Source: Mya arenaria
Lineage: Eukaryota > Mollusca > Bivalvia > Myida > Myidae
DNA: 64,000 nt
Assembly: GCF_026914265.1 (NCBI RefSeq)
Contig: NC_069135.1
Location: 24,160,167-24,224,166, forward strand
Reading direction: 5' to 3'
This document shows, piece after piece, positions 27,001 through 39,733 of this stretch; position 1 is the stretch's first letter; the number at the start of each line of letters is the position of its first letter. The notes under the pieces were generated by a model. The model made no database searches. It was not told the DNA's origin and saw nothing but the letters and a program-made list of their open reading frames with translations. Both the position numbers and the translations under genes were made by a program.

Positions 27001-30000
27001 ATTTTTTACTCTGACAGTGAGTCACTCGACAGTCATCAACAAATCAATGTCAAGTGTATTATTTTCAATATTAACAAATAATATATTAAAATATGCATTT
27101 AAACATACGCTTAAAAACACAGCAAACTCTAATAGGTTAAAATATGCTTTAAAACACAGGCTTAAAAATACAGCGAAATCCGAGTGTTGCTGCTTCGGCT
27201 ATAAACTGACTGTCAATGTCATCGAATAATTACAACTCCACAACTGTCATTTAATTTGTTTCAGTGTTTGAATGCGCACAAAAAATAATAAATCCATTAT
27301 TTTTATATTACACGCGTGTATAACCTTCACTAGAATTTTATACATGGCGGCTTCGTGGTCATAGATATCTTGAATAAAAATTTACTACACGATCGAGTGC
27401 TTATCAGTTATGAATAAAGCAACCAATGTGATTGATTATGACATCCGACAGATTATGACATTGTGTTTATTTAGAGATTACTGAGTTATAGATTTACGAA
27501 TATGATTAGGCTGTGTTAAAGTGTGTTTGGTTTATCTGTTTCACATATTGAAGTACGATTTTAATCGATTCATTTAAGATATCCAAATATAAACACCAAT
27601 AGCCTCCCTAAGTATGTTCTAAATCGGTAGGAATATGGTCGTGAAATATCTAGAGTGAAGAAACTGTAATAATTGAAGTATTGTAAAGGTACAAATAAAA
27701 TGAACAAGTTGTTTCTGTTTTCAAAAGCTAAATATGAATAATACGAAGTAAACGACATATCATGTACAAAATGAAAGCAATCGCACCACTTGGTTGTTTC
27801 AGTTTATATTGTAGTTATTTTTGATAATAATTCACATGTGACATTTGGTGTTAAATTCTAATAAACACATCATGGGCAATTTCAAACTGCCACATACTGA
27901 CAGTACGGTTATGACCAGTAAACATGATACTGTCTCTTAACACGCGCGTCTAAAATATACAGTTATAGTTTCCAAAGTCTAAAGTGGAAAGCGCTTATTA
28001 AAATGTGTTGTTAAACTTCCGGCGTGTGTATCAATACTATATTTGTTATATTTTCAGACTTCTATCAATTTCTGCAGAAATAACTACGGAATAAATTGAT
28101 AACACTTGAAAATACTGTTATGGATATTAATATATGTAGTTGGGATGAACCTTTCTTACACGAGCGGCTATAATAGATGCTTTTTTCTCTCACTCAAGTT
28201 AAACAAAATTAAGTAAAAATGTATTTTTTGCTGGAACTCTTTTGTGCGTAGTGAAAATAAATGCGTATGGATATGTGATAATTCGTGGTTGTCACGGATA
28301 TGCGCGCAGTGATTCAGATAGTTTTAATAGTCAAATCGGTCTTTAAAAAGTTCTGAGAAGAGTGAAGCATTATTTCTTGAAAGGTGCGTGAAAACTTTTT
28401 TATGGTGACATTTGAATCGAGAAATAATAAATAAGCATTCTAAATATTGCAACAAGTAAAGGTTTCTATGATGCTACAGACGACAGTCTTCAACAAGGGA
28501 GGTAATTACAATGTGATGACCATTAAAAAGGAGTCACATACGAGTATTTGTTTTATCTTTGCCCGTGGGCAAGATAAGAATTTCTACCATGGTAATTTTT
28601 TTGGATCTACTTTCCTGAGGTCGGATCCAAACCCGAGTGTTGAATATTTAACGAAAACGAGGTTTACCGAGCATTTTACCAAGATGAGCAACTAACATTT
28701 GAATGTTCCAAGACAAAGATAGTAAGATGAAAATGAACGAAAAATGTTAAAAGGTAGAATATAATTGATGGAGAGTGTCTCGACAAATATTATAAATTGT
28801 TTTAATGTCAAGATAAAAAGTGTATTCTGTACTAAGTCTGTACCCTGTGTTTGTGTTTTTTGGGATTAGTTTTATCTTTCTACTTTTGTGTTTACTTATG
28901 TGATGAGTTTTATCTCACGTTTTTCAGATCGGGGCTAAGAAAATAGGGTTGGTCGGGAAACAAAACGCATTTTGTTGCGCCTAATTGATACTAATTCGGA
29001 TATTGTAAAAGGACATGAAACATAAGATAATGAGAGTAATGCCAAGGGTAACAGCAAAAATGCCTGAACGTTATACTACATTTGCTTTTAAATGATAATT
29101 TTGTGTGTTGTTTTATTATTTGTTTTTGTCTTTATCCGAATGTTATTGTTTAATTTGGTTTTGAGTTCAATCTTGATAGTTACATGGTGAATGTTTTGCT
29201 AAAACAATATTTTACTTGTATAGACAAAGGTAACGATGTGTTGTTCAATAAAAAATCGATACAGTTTCATTTGACCACGTGTGTTTGGTACTGGAACAAA
29301 AATCTTATATGCTCTTTTTCAGTAGTTCTTGGCGTTTAATTCAATAGCCGATAAAAACAGGTTATGTGTTAAAAGGGATTCTTATCGTCACAAGAAATCT
29401 TCCGAAAATAAGAAGAAAAGAAAACACATACAACATGGCACAAGTGTTGTGAGACCTATTCGAAACGTTTTGCTTATGTCAATATTGACTGGTACTGGAT
29501 GTCAATGTTTCTTTTTTAAGCTCCATCCTGCTCCTTTAACCTTTTTTACCAGTATGCCAAACAAGATTTACAATCACATTCGTATATCCTGTTGTCATGG
29601 CAGCCATTAAATGCATGTAATTTGAATAATGCTACATGCTTTCTGGCATGCTCGGCTTCAATGTCCACCTTTCAAAACCTATCCAACATAATTTAACAAA
29701 AGTTATTGCTATATTTGTTTTCAAAATTCTCTCCAGCTTTGGGTAAAGAAGCATTACGTAATAATGTAAAAAAGGATAAAGTATCAAATTTGACTATGTT
29801 GTTGCCATGAATTATTACGTGCACATATTTGGCATGAATCTGCATATTTTTAATGCTTTACTCCTACTTTGAAGGTCCAACATGTTATCCTTATGTTTTG
29901 AGAAAAATGTACTTAAAAGAAAATTTGAATACATGTTTTTGACTTCCAGAACAACTATAATACTTATCAAAGTACAAAGAGACATAAACTATCATAGTTT

Positions 30001-31180
30001 TACGTAAAAGAGTATTATTTAGTTTGAAACAATAACTGTTTAAAAAACAGCGTATTATTTTGTTTGAAACAATAACTATAAAAAAATATACTTATCAAAT
30101 GAGCAGGGCGTAAACGGCAGGCAGACTCTTTTGTTGCAATGTCAGTTAAACAGGGGAAAAAACGCGGTTAAGGTGTTGCGTCATATATGTCAAACAATTT
30201 GTCAAACATGTACATTTTTCATACAACAAAGCCTAAAATGCACTTTTATTTCCAAACATGTATTTTATGTCACACATGTGTTATTAATTGTGATTAACAA
30301 ATCCTGTCTTTAAGGTCTATCTGCTTAACAGTACATATCACAGCTTTGTGAAGCTCCGAAATCCGGAATAGTTCTCGCATATCATCGAACGACACAGAAT
30401 TGTTGTGTTCAGGACCTCTTATAACCTAGCAAATGGGAATCTAACAAATTTGCTTACCGTAGTTCATCAATGTGTCAGAAAAAAAATGAAGAAGTTATTC
30501 CTACTTTTACCAAAACCCCAAAACGTTACAATGGTTTTTCACTACATTTTTTCAGGTACTCCAGTCAATGATATTTCTAAAGTTTTCTCTGTGGCTACCC
30601 TGTTTAATTACAATTTTTTTGACAATGTTACGTTTGCGCCCGGAGTAATAGTAACACGCTTAAGGTAAATTGTATACCCAGTAATCAAAACATTAGCTTT
30701 TTATTATGACAATTACTCCCCAAAATTCTGTTCTTAATTGGTCAACCATGGAAACAAAAGGTATGGCTAGCTCTGTAAGTTGCCAACAAAATCCCAAGTA
30801 ACTCTTTTTATGTCAAACATTTACCACAGAAATGAAGAGTTCATGTTCCTGTGCCTTTCTCACGCCAACCACCTTTTTCACGTGGGTAATAATTCCCAGT
30901 TAGAGTTTTTTGTTACCTCCCTTATCGCGTAGACGTGTTTTTTTTCCCTCTCTCAGTGAAAGTGATTTTTTAAATGGAATAAAGGACATATTTATGGTTT
31001 TGTGAAGCTGAGTAAGTTATAATAACAATTCTCCATTGGTTTCTGACAAAAAAATCAAACTATTAGTAGTAAAAATATACTTAATAACATGTTATCTAGA
31101 TATTCTACGATACGATACATGTATATTACAATGTACATTGGATCATAAACATGAACATGAAATCTCATGCGTGACCATTT
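27001..31180. other. Intergenic, no gene supported
   Basis: About 4.2 kb of AT-rich sequence. A roughly 58-bp unit occurs twice at about 27085-27175 (AATATGCATTTAAACATACG-like). Open frames such as 28447-28695, 29329-29610 and 30405-30668 have no recognisable domain, splice context or codon signal. Confidence 0.5.
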
Positions 31181-31309
31181 CTCAACCATCTGTGAACGGG
31201 TACTGACCAAAACTCGAAGTATACTTAACAAAAAGAAAGAAAGCATTACACATTAAAAAGCTGATAATTAATAAAAAAGGCCAAGCAAACGGGTGTGCAA
31301 ATCGAGATG

Positions 31310-32358
31310 TAGAAGATACAACTGAAAGCGACCCTCGAAAACGAACATTAGAGGAATTGAGCAGCATAAGTGAACATGAACTAAGTATATCAAACCAAAA
31401 TGAAACAACAAAACAAATTAAACCAAAGAAAAAGAAAAGCAAAAAACACAAGAACAGTCAGAAACTAATGAAGAACCATTTGAGTTAACGGACAACACAA
31501 GTGCAATCAAATAAATCATGAAACAGCTGGACTCTATTAACAAAAAACTATCCAACGTGATCACGAAAGATGACAGATACATCAATGATGTAGTGGAAAA
31601 AGTTGTTGAAAAAAAATAAATGTGCAAAAAATAACTGCAAAAGATGAGGACGCCATTCAGGAAATTGTTGACAAATTAGTGGAGGTAAATATAAACAAAA
31701 TAAAGGCACGTTTTGAAAAACGCGTTGAAGTACTTGAACTGCAGCTTTTTGAAAAATCTGAAGAAAATGACAAACTAAAAAAACAAATAGATAACTTAAA
31801 CAAAACAATAATTGAAAAACAAGAAGAAACAATTGATACAAACAGAATGTCAAAACACGAGACAACTCAGACAAAAAAAGAATGAACGATCTTGAACAGT
31901 ACACACGAATTAACAACATACGTGTATACGGTATACCAGACTTGAACGAGCACGAATCTCCACCAAACACAATAGCAAAAAAAGAAATTAAGAACTTGCA
32001 GCTCGACATTAATGAGTCAGATATTGATACAGGGCATCGCCTTGGGAAATATCATATTCACAAGCCCAGACCTATTATCATCAGGTTTATGTCGAGATTG
32101 ACCAAAGATAGTGTGATGCGACACAAAAAGACACTCGGACAAAGGAAATATTTGTCAATGATGACCTCACTCGCCTTAACCAGCAAGTGTTTACTTTCAA
32201 TACGTCTTAAAATGCAAGACGAGATAAAGTCAGTGTTGACCAGGAATGGCCGCATATTATTCAGACGCCACGACGAAACCATTACGCACGTTGAATTTGA
32301 GGACTATGAACACTGGCTAGAATTACCTTGGCCTCAGCAGAATCACCTAGCATACTAA
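31310..32358 (+). pseudogene. LINE ORF1p remnant (coiled coil and RRM-like)
   Basis: Three frames join with two breaks. A basic N-terminal segment (31327-31485, DPRKRTLEELSS then a Lys-rich run) ends in a stop. A coiled-coil segment follows at 31622-31885 (heptads such as VEVLELQLFEKSEENDKLKK). The core is at 31882-32358 (INNIRVYGIPD, DTGHRLGKY, RPIIIRFM), which is the nucleic-acid-binding ORF1p fold of L1/Tx1 elements. ORF1p normally coats LINE RNA; this copy cannot be made whole. Confidence 0.8.
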
Positions 32359-34056
32359 CTTTTTATGAAACAGTATAGCGGCATCGATGTCAGCACTATA
32401 AAAACAAAGACCATTAGACCAAACAGATCATATTGCGACTTTTTACTATTTGAATAACTCGTCATGGTAAAGGGGCCATAAACAAGTTTTTAATGCATGT
32501 GTTGTATTTCATATTATAAAGGCATAAAATGTCATTCGTCAAAACGTTTACTCCAAATTATGCATTTATAACTTTATCGTTCAACACTACTTGCTCGTTT
32601 CTCTCGTGCATATGATAACTCTTTTGTTACTTTTTTCTGAATTTGCTGCTCAATTGATCGAAGTTGAATCGTAAGCTTTGCACCATTTAAATCATATAAT
32701 GGCAATGGAACATTTTTGTTATAAGGCTCTTCTCATGTCGTGCAGCTCACTAATACCAGTGTTGTATAACATGTTGATTTAAGCATTTAATATCATATCT
32801 CAATAGAAATAATGTGTAACCTTTTTCCACATCTTGTAGCTTAACTGAAATACTACTAGTATGCTGTTTAGTAAAGTTTTATTTTTTATTTTTTTATATG
32901 TACTAGTTTTTTCACCAAACATGCATATAGTTTCATTGTAAAAAATATTCAAAAGTATTTTGTTTCATGTATAGGAATCAAAACTAACTTATGATTATAT
33001 AACATTTATTAAGCACATAATGTCATATCTAAACAGTTCATACAGCACAAAATGAAACATGTATATTGTTCGTTTTCTAATTTAAAGAAGCACTGAAACA
33101 GCTTTGCTACAAATGTTTTTCATCCAATATTTTAGATATTTTTTATGGATATTTAAACGGTAATTAAAAACATAAATATTGATTTTTTAGCATAATAACA
33201 GATAATGTATATACTCAAAGCATAATACACTTATAATTAATGCTGCCTTAATCCGTCCAACGTTTTCGGTTTTCATTTCGTTTTCGTATCGGAAAACCTT
33301 AATAGAAGTTGGATTGTTTTTTGTTTTCGTTTTTTTTTTCCCTTATAAATAAAACTTGTTATAATGCAAGTTTTTATGCTTTCTTAATATACTTTTAATC
33401 TACACTTACTAAGGGAACAAAAAGGTTTAAGTCAAAAAATAAAATCATTTACCCTTTTAATCACAACTTATGCTTGCGTATCTAATGCAAACTAATCTGC
33501 ATAATACTCCGCATTCATGCGAAATACATCACTGGTTATATAATGATACACAACATATAATTTAACCAACAGCAGGGATAAGGCAATACTTTCGCCTTTG
33601 TAACATTATTATGAGAAAATATGTATATTAGAGCACGATTAAAAATCAGATAATGACCTATATGTTTTTGATCTTTGTATTATATATGCAAATCTGTTTT
33701 AATGATCGCTCCATGCATGTCGTTTATAAAATTGATATGTAGTTTTTCTACATACAAACATGAATTTAGCATGTTTGCTATGTTATTCCTAAATTGAATC
33801 TGTATTAAGAGATTATGTATGACTGTGTAAATGTGTATGTATGAGTGTTTATATGGGTATCCTAGTGATACGTGTCATCGTTTATAACTTGAACTGTAGC
33901 TTTACAAAACCATTTATTTTTCTATTTTCATTTTCTACATTGATTTCATTTTTTTTTCTTGAATTATGTCTGAAAAGTATGGAATTTATGGAAAACTTTA
34001 TATTTTGCGAGACAACTGGTCTTTCGAAATGATTTACTTGTTAACATATGTAAACA
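32359..34056. other. Gap between the two LINE ORFs
   Basis: Very AT-rich, without open frames related to LINEs. It may be an element-specific spacer, a deleted or decayed segment, or inserted host-like sequence. No terminal repeats were recognised. Confidence 0.4.
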
Positions 34057-36850
34057 ATGAGTATCACAATATGCACCTTAAACACTAAAGGACTTGGAAA
34101 TAAACTTAAACGCTTACAGGTATTTAAATATCTAGAAGATAAATCTTATGACATTACATTTTTACAAGAATCTCACTCCGATATATTAACAAGCCTTCCC
34201 TGGAAACAAGACTGGACAGGTCACTCATTCTTTAGTGGACACAAATCAAATAAAGAAGGCGTTGCCTTTCTTGTAAACAAACAATCAAACATTGAGTGTT
34301 AAAATTTTAATGAGTTAATAGTAGGTCGTTTAATAACACTCGATATAAAAGTAAATAACAAAGAAGTGACTCTTGTTAATGTTTATGGTCCAAATGATAA
34401 CAATACTTTTGTATTTGACACCATTGAAAAGTTTGTAGCTAGCAATAATGAAAAAATATAATAATAGGCGGTGACTTCAACACTGTGCTCAATCCTTTAA
34501 CTGACAAACGAAATGGTAGATCAGATACGAATAAAAAATGTCAAATTGTACTTAAGAAACTTATGTCTAATTTCAACATGGTCGATATTTGGCGCGAAAA
34601 TAACCCAAATTTGCACACCTGGCATTCCAATACAAAACCAATCATTTATTCCCGTTTGGACTATTTTCTTATTTCTGAATATTTACGTTACACTATCCCT
34701 AAATGTAACATTAAACCAGGATTTAAAACAGACCACTCTCCTGTAGTACTTTCCCTTAACACACTTGACCAAAAACGAGGGCCTGGTTACTTTAAAATAA
34801 ATAACAGCATTATATATAAATGACATAGCATATCAAAATCAAATTAAGACTGCTATAAGAGAAACTGTTAAAATAAATAACAACTGTAATCCAAACACTC
34901 TTTGGGAACTTATTAAAGGTTCTATAAGAAACGTTTCAATTAAATATACAACTTATACAAAAAGAGAGAAAGAAAAGAAAGAAAAAGAAATAATCGATTA
35001 TCTAAATAAAATTCAAAATCAAATACAATCTAATAGCAATGAAGATTTTGCAGAGGAAATAGCCACATTAAAACAAGAATTGGATAGTTCTACGACAGCA
35101 AAAATAAACGGAATGGTATTACGTTAAAAAGCTTTACACGTAGAATACAACGAGAAAAACAGTCGATATTTTGCTAATCTCGAAAAACGTAAACGTCATT
35201 ACGAACAGAAAACAATAACTAAGCTTAAATCAAATCTTACTGTATTAACGGACATAAATGATATTTTAAGAGAGCAAAGAAAATTTTATAAAAATCTGTA
35301 CCAGAAACAAAAACAACACAATAGTGATATAAATTTCTTTGAAAGTCCCTCGAGAAAATTAAGCAACGAGGAAAAATCAAGTTGTGAGGGCTTAATATGT
35401 GAACATGAGTGTACAAATGCTTTAAACGAAATGAGTGTAAATAAAAGCCCTGGTTCGGATGGATTATCTGTTGAATTTTATAAAGTATTCTGGGATATTT
35501 TAAAGTTTCATTTCGTAAAATCTATTAACTATTCATTTGAAATTCAATCACTTACTGAACTGCAAAAACAAGGTTTAATTTCACTTATACCAAAGCAAGG
35601 TAAAGATCTCGAACAACTTTCAAATTGGCGCCCGATTAGTCTTTTAAATATAGATTACAAAATTGCAACAAAGACAATAGCAAATAGAATATGGGATAAT
35701 AAATCTGACAAAATTAAAAGAGAACAGTTATACCTCTCCCGTGAAAATGGGGGATTAGGGCTCCCGAATTTTAAAAATATTTATACAAGCTATAAAATCA
35801 AGCTGGATTAAAAGATGAACTGATGATAGTAATCATGGGAAATGGGAAATATTTTGTAATAAAATACTTAACAAAAAGGGTGGAAATATCATATTTGACT
35901 GTAATCTGTATGAAAACGATATCAAAATTTTATGTGGTCAAAACATTTTTTTTTCAAAACATCCTTACATCTTGGAACATGTTTAAAAAGAAGCAAGCCA
36001 ACACACACATAAGAAAAGTCATAATTTGGAACAACTCCGAATTAAAATGTAATAATGAAACAACATATTATAAAGAATGGCACGATAAGGGGATACTCTA
36101 TCTCGAACACATCTTCGACTTTAGATTTAAAAAGTTCTATTCATTGGATAACATGCAACTTCTATACGAAATCCCAAATCGTGACTTCCTAAAGTATCTA
36201 CAACTTATCAATAATATACCGCAATATATGAAAAATGAACTAAAAATATCAGCTATTACGGTTTGGGTTGAAAAAAAATTGATGTTGGAAAAATTTAGAC
36301 CCAAAAAAAGATAACGCAGTTTCTGTATAATAAACGTATTCAAAATAACACTTTTGAAATAAAACATAAACATATATGGGAAAACTCTTTAAACGAAACA
36401 CTTAATTGGAAGGAAGTATATTCCCTGCCATATATAGCAACAATTGACACATGTATGCGAGCCTTTCAGTTTAAGATAATCAACAGAATTATACAAACAA
36501 ATAAATATCTATTTAAATGCAAATTATCCAATTCTAGTTTATGCAACTTGTGTTCCAACTTTGAGGAAACCATAAACCACATGTTCTGGAAACGTCATAT
36601 CATACAAGACCTGTGGAATGATTTGAAACGCTTTCTCCACTCAAAATATATAAGAATTGAACTAAATCTAAAAAATGTTTTATTAGGAATAACCGTTGAA
36701 AGAAATTATAGCTGCATTATGGCGTGACAAACGTTGCAATATTGTATAAAAACTATTCGTTCAAAAAAACACAAAATAATTGTTGTTAAAAAAATAATGA
36801 TTCAATCCTTGAAAAAGACAAAAATTGGATGTGTTCACTTAAATCATAAA
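34057..36850 (+). pseudogene. LINE ORF2p remnant (APE endonuclease, partial RT, zf-RVT)
   Basis: Translation starts MSITICTLNTKGLGNKLKR, the APE N-terminus, with LQESH. A stop at 34300 and a frameshift near 34458 follow, then GGDFN, SRLDYFLISE and KTDHSPV, the catalytic endonuclease motifs. The linker ends in MSVNKSPGSDGLSVEFYK and the RT N-terminal block has SNWRPISLLNIDYKIA. Immediately after IANRI the protein jumps to KREQLYLSRENGGLGL, normally several hundred residues further on, so the YADD catalytic core is absent. The rest, through frameshifts, reaches the zf-RVT (LCNLC, INHMFW) and a basic tail to about 36850. Confidence 0.85.
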
Positions 36851-36880
36851 TGAAATGAAAACAGAGAAAGATGGGCATAT

Positions 36881-37416
36881 TATAATACTTTAAAACTCTG
36901 AAGCGTAAAAAGAATGGATTGACACTCTGTTGAAATTAGACACATGATTTAACTGCCTTACCATTATTACGAGGCATTAATTTAAATGTATGAAACAGTT
37001 AAAAAGTCTAGTTTTAGTAACATGATGTCATATTACCGAAAGCTGGTATGATACATTTCTGAAACTAATGTTGAACATTTATAGAAGGCTCATGCTAATT
37101 TCTATTACATGTAAGTATGCGTTGAAGTGTTTCAAATATACACCGATTTGCAGAACTTTTCATATGCCCCTCATATACTGAAAAGGAGAGTAAACTAGAT
37201 ATAAGGTAAAAAAAAGTTCTGTCACATGTAGTTTTAAAACCATTGTGATAAATATAGCATTTTGAGCATCATAGTTCATCTTTAAAATTGTCCATATTTC
37301 AAAGTTTGTGCTGTATATTGTATTACCGGTACATGTATTTAAAAAAAATAACTTGGGATACATGTATCATGCTAGGTCTGTTCTTCTCTGTTTGAAATGG
37401 GATTCAATACAGTAGT
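36881..37416. other. AT-rich sequence, no feature seen
   Basis: LINE 3' flank without recognisable genes or repeats. Confidence 0.4.
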
Positions 37417-37674
37417 CTTTGAAAACACACACTGGTGTAAAACAATTACACCTCAAAATAATTTCATAAATATTACTAATTATTGGCACTGAATGGGATA
37501 TGGGGTGACAATGTTTTCTTTTAAAACACACACTGTTGGAAAACAATTCAACTTCAAAGTATTTGTATAAATATTGGGCAACGATACATACTCATTTCTA
37601 TGCACTAGACATCAGAACATTTCAAGGGTTATGCAGGGTTGACAATAATACTCGAATGAAACTGTAGTATATTT

Positions 37675-37927
37675 TTAGCTCACCTGGCACAAAGTGCCAA
37701 GGTGAGCTTTTGGGATAGTGCTGCTAAATAGTCTATAGGTGACCTTCTACAAAGATGATGATGATATCTCAAAAAGCATAACTGCCAGGGGGTGGGGCTA
37801 GTTTTCCTAATATATGCTTTGTAAGATACTTTAACAATCCTCTTCTCAGAGTTCACTGTTCAGACTTGAATGATGCGGACCATGATTACAAGGTGAGCAT
37901 TAAAGGGTTATCATAGCCCTCTTGTTT
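37675..37927 (+). mobile_element. Short interspersed element with 5' hairpin, common mollusc type
   Basis: It begins with a hairpin AGCTCACCTGGCAC/AAAG/TGCCAAGGTGAGCT and ends AAGGTGAGCATTAAAGGGTT then CATAGCCCTCTTGTTTT. From general knowledge this hairpin-plus-CCTCTTGTTT architecture is highly repetitive in mollusc genomes. No coding capacity in about 250 bp. Confidence 0.7.
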
Positions 37928-38084
37928 TATATGTTCTAGCTATAGATTAGAAAGGAAAAATTCTATTATTCTCACAGTACCTTTGAAATTTTACATAATT
38001 ATGTTGATGCAAAGTATTGATATAAATGTCTTTTGAAATACATCTGCATATATTGAATTTATCTCAAAGGTTGAGTATATAATA

Positions 38085-38360
38085 AAGGTTTTAGACCCAT
38101 AATAAACTTTTTCGAACATCGACAAACATCGGAACCCTTCGGCATTTTCCCGTATTTTCTGGAAGTAAGCCGAAATAACAACATGGCTGTTCGAACATCG
38201 GCAATGTTCGGACAGCCATGATGTTATTTCGACTAGCATCTGGATATTTTCGGCAATGATTTAGTAGCCATAATATCCTTTTGGATACGTTCTGGAAAAT
38301 ACCGAGTAATGTCGATGCACGTCGATGTTTGTCGAAGTCTATTTATGGGTCTAAAACCTT
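38085..38360. mobile_element. 276-bp MITE-like element with nested palindrome
   Basis: Terminal inverted repeats start AAGGTTTTAGACCCATAAT and end ATTTATGGGTCTAAAACCTT, extending imperfectly inward through CATCGACAAACATCG/CGATGTTTGTCG. A second palindrome at the centre (GCCGAAATAACAACATGGCTG with CAGCCATGATGTTATTTCG) brackets repeated CGAACATCGG motifs. No open frame. I could not identify a clear target-site duplication. Confidence 0.85.
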
Positions 38361-39004
38361 AAATGTGCACAGTGTTTGCGTTTAAGGGGCAGCGGTACAT
38401 GTCTGGTTCAGGGCGCTTAATCATAAGTACTTATACACATTGCTACATATTTATAAAGCACACACTAGTGTAAAACAAAGCAATCTCAAAATATGTGTAT
38501 AATTATTGGGCAACTGTGCATAAGTGTTTCTTTGCACTAGTCATAAGCACAGTTAAAGACATTCACTAATGCGGCCAAGTGTGAGCAGGTGATTATCACA
38601 CTTAAGACCGCTCAGCACGAATTGCATGAAAATGTTTTAGTTTTCTCTCGCTTATAGCAGAACCGAAAAACGATACTGAAGAAGCTGTATAGGACAACCA
38701 TTGAAAATAAGACGGACATCTTTTTCATGCTGCAGCTGGTTAAACAAAAGCATAAAGCTCCATTTTGAGGTTTCTGCATTCTTACGACTTATACTTAGCA
38801 ATCATTTGTCTTCAGTTAGCATTGTATTCTATTTAATATGGCTGAATAAAACAGATTATGACAGTAAAGCCATATGTTTGACTATTTAGTTCATTTTTCC
38901 AGTATTATGTGTACTAGTTGTTTTCCGTCTCGGCCAATGAAATCCGCGTTTACAAACGGGCTTTATGTATCCCATGATTCAAATTGTTGAATTATTATTT
39001 TTTG

Positions 39005-39180
39005 CAGATTGAAAAATAATTGTTCTTAAAAAATAATTGTGGTAAAAAAATAATTGTTGTAAAAAATAATTGTTGTAAAAAAATAATTGTTGTTGAAAAA
39101 TAACTGTGGTCAAAAAATAATTGTTATAAAAAAATAATTGTTATTAAAAAATAATGATTCAAGGATTGAATCATTATTTT
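39005..39180. repeat. AT-rich minisatellite derived from a LINE tail
   Basis: About nine units of roughly 17-18 bp, AAAAAATAATTGTTGTAA-like, run directly into ATGATTCAAGGATTGAATCATTATTTTTTTAA. The unit matches the ACAAAATAATTGTTGTTAAA region at the 3' end of the LINE at 36765-36800. Confidence 0.85.
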
Positions 39181-39440
39181 TTTAACAACAATTATTTTGT
39201 GGGTTTTTTTAACGAATATTTTTGAAACAATATTGCAACGTTTGTCACGCCATACTGCATTAACTTCATAGTTATACTTCTAAAATTCTACATTTTTTGT
39301 TAAAAAAACAGAGACACCATTCCTAACTTCCGAAATTTTGAAAAATACTTAAATATTCGAATCAATATTGAACGTGAAATAGCTATTATGAAAGATAAAT
39401 TAAATGTCCATTTGCAAAAAGGGGCTTTTCTTTTATAATC
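39150..39440. mobile_element. Two opposed LINE 3' fragments
   Basis: On the minus strand, about 39270-39155 encodes VWRDKRCNIVSKIFV then KKTHKIIVVKKIMIQSL, matching the C-terminal tail of the LINE at 36700-36820. On the plus strand, about 39240-39440 encodes NFIVILLKFYIF, a stop, then IPNFRNFEKYLNIRIN and a basic end, resembling another L1/Tx1-like carboxyl terminus. The two run head to head. Confidence 0.65.
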
Positions 39441-39579
39441 ATCAGATATATAATTCATTTTAGAAATCCAGATTGTCTCTTCTCCTTTTCTTGTTATTTA
39501 AAAAATATGGGTATTTTTTTTCTTTCATTTTTTTTCTCCCAATCTCCCTCCTTTTTATCTATATCAGAAAATCGCAAAA

Positions 39580-39597
39580 CAATTGACCTTACGACAG
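39580..39597 (+). repeat. Left 18-bp terminal inverted repeat
   Basis: CAATTGACCTTACGACAG; the exact reverse complement is at 42555-42572. Confidence 0.85.
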
Positions 39598-39733
39598 GAT
39601 TTGATTGACAGGTCCTATCAGCCAATCAGAATGTAGGGCTGATAAGCCGTGTTGTTATCCGCCATTTTGTCCGTCAAACTGACCAGAGTCCGTCATATAC
39701 ATGCGCTGGCAATTTCTCGCCTTTTTAAGTATT

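Larger units (their letters stand above)
31180..36880 (+). mobile_element. Degenerate two-ORF L1/Tx1-like LINE
   Basis: Component regions lie in one orientation and canonical order: ORF1 with coiled coil and RRM-like core (about 31310-32358), APE endonuclease (34057-34823), linker and N-terminal reverse transcriptase (34826-35690), then a C-terminal region with zf-RVT (35691-36850). Stops and frameshifts occur in every part, and the RT catalytic core is deleted near 35690, so the copy is dead. A 1.7-kb gap between the ORFs (32359-34056) may be an insertion or element-specific spacer. Confidence 0.85.
37417..38540. repeat. Three-copy dispersed repeat split by MITE insertions
   Basis: Copies at about 37417-37490, 37518-37590 and 38451-38540 share the pattern ACACACTGGTGTAAAACAAT, then CTCAAAATATTTGTATAAAT, then ATTGGGCAAC. 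The first two are adjacent. The third is separated from them by the MITE-like elements at 37675 and 38085. Confidence 0.75.

Noticed and set aside
30405..30668. 87-codon frame as a possible exon
   Set aside because: No recognisable domain and no convincing splice sites; composition typical of the surrounding AT-rich DNA.
31182..32009. Minus-strand Phe/Ser/Leu-rich open frames
   Set aside because: Antisense shadows of the Lys-rich LINE ORF1 region.
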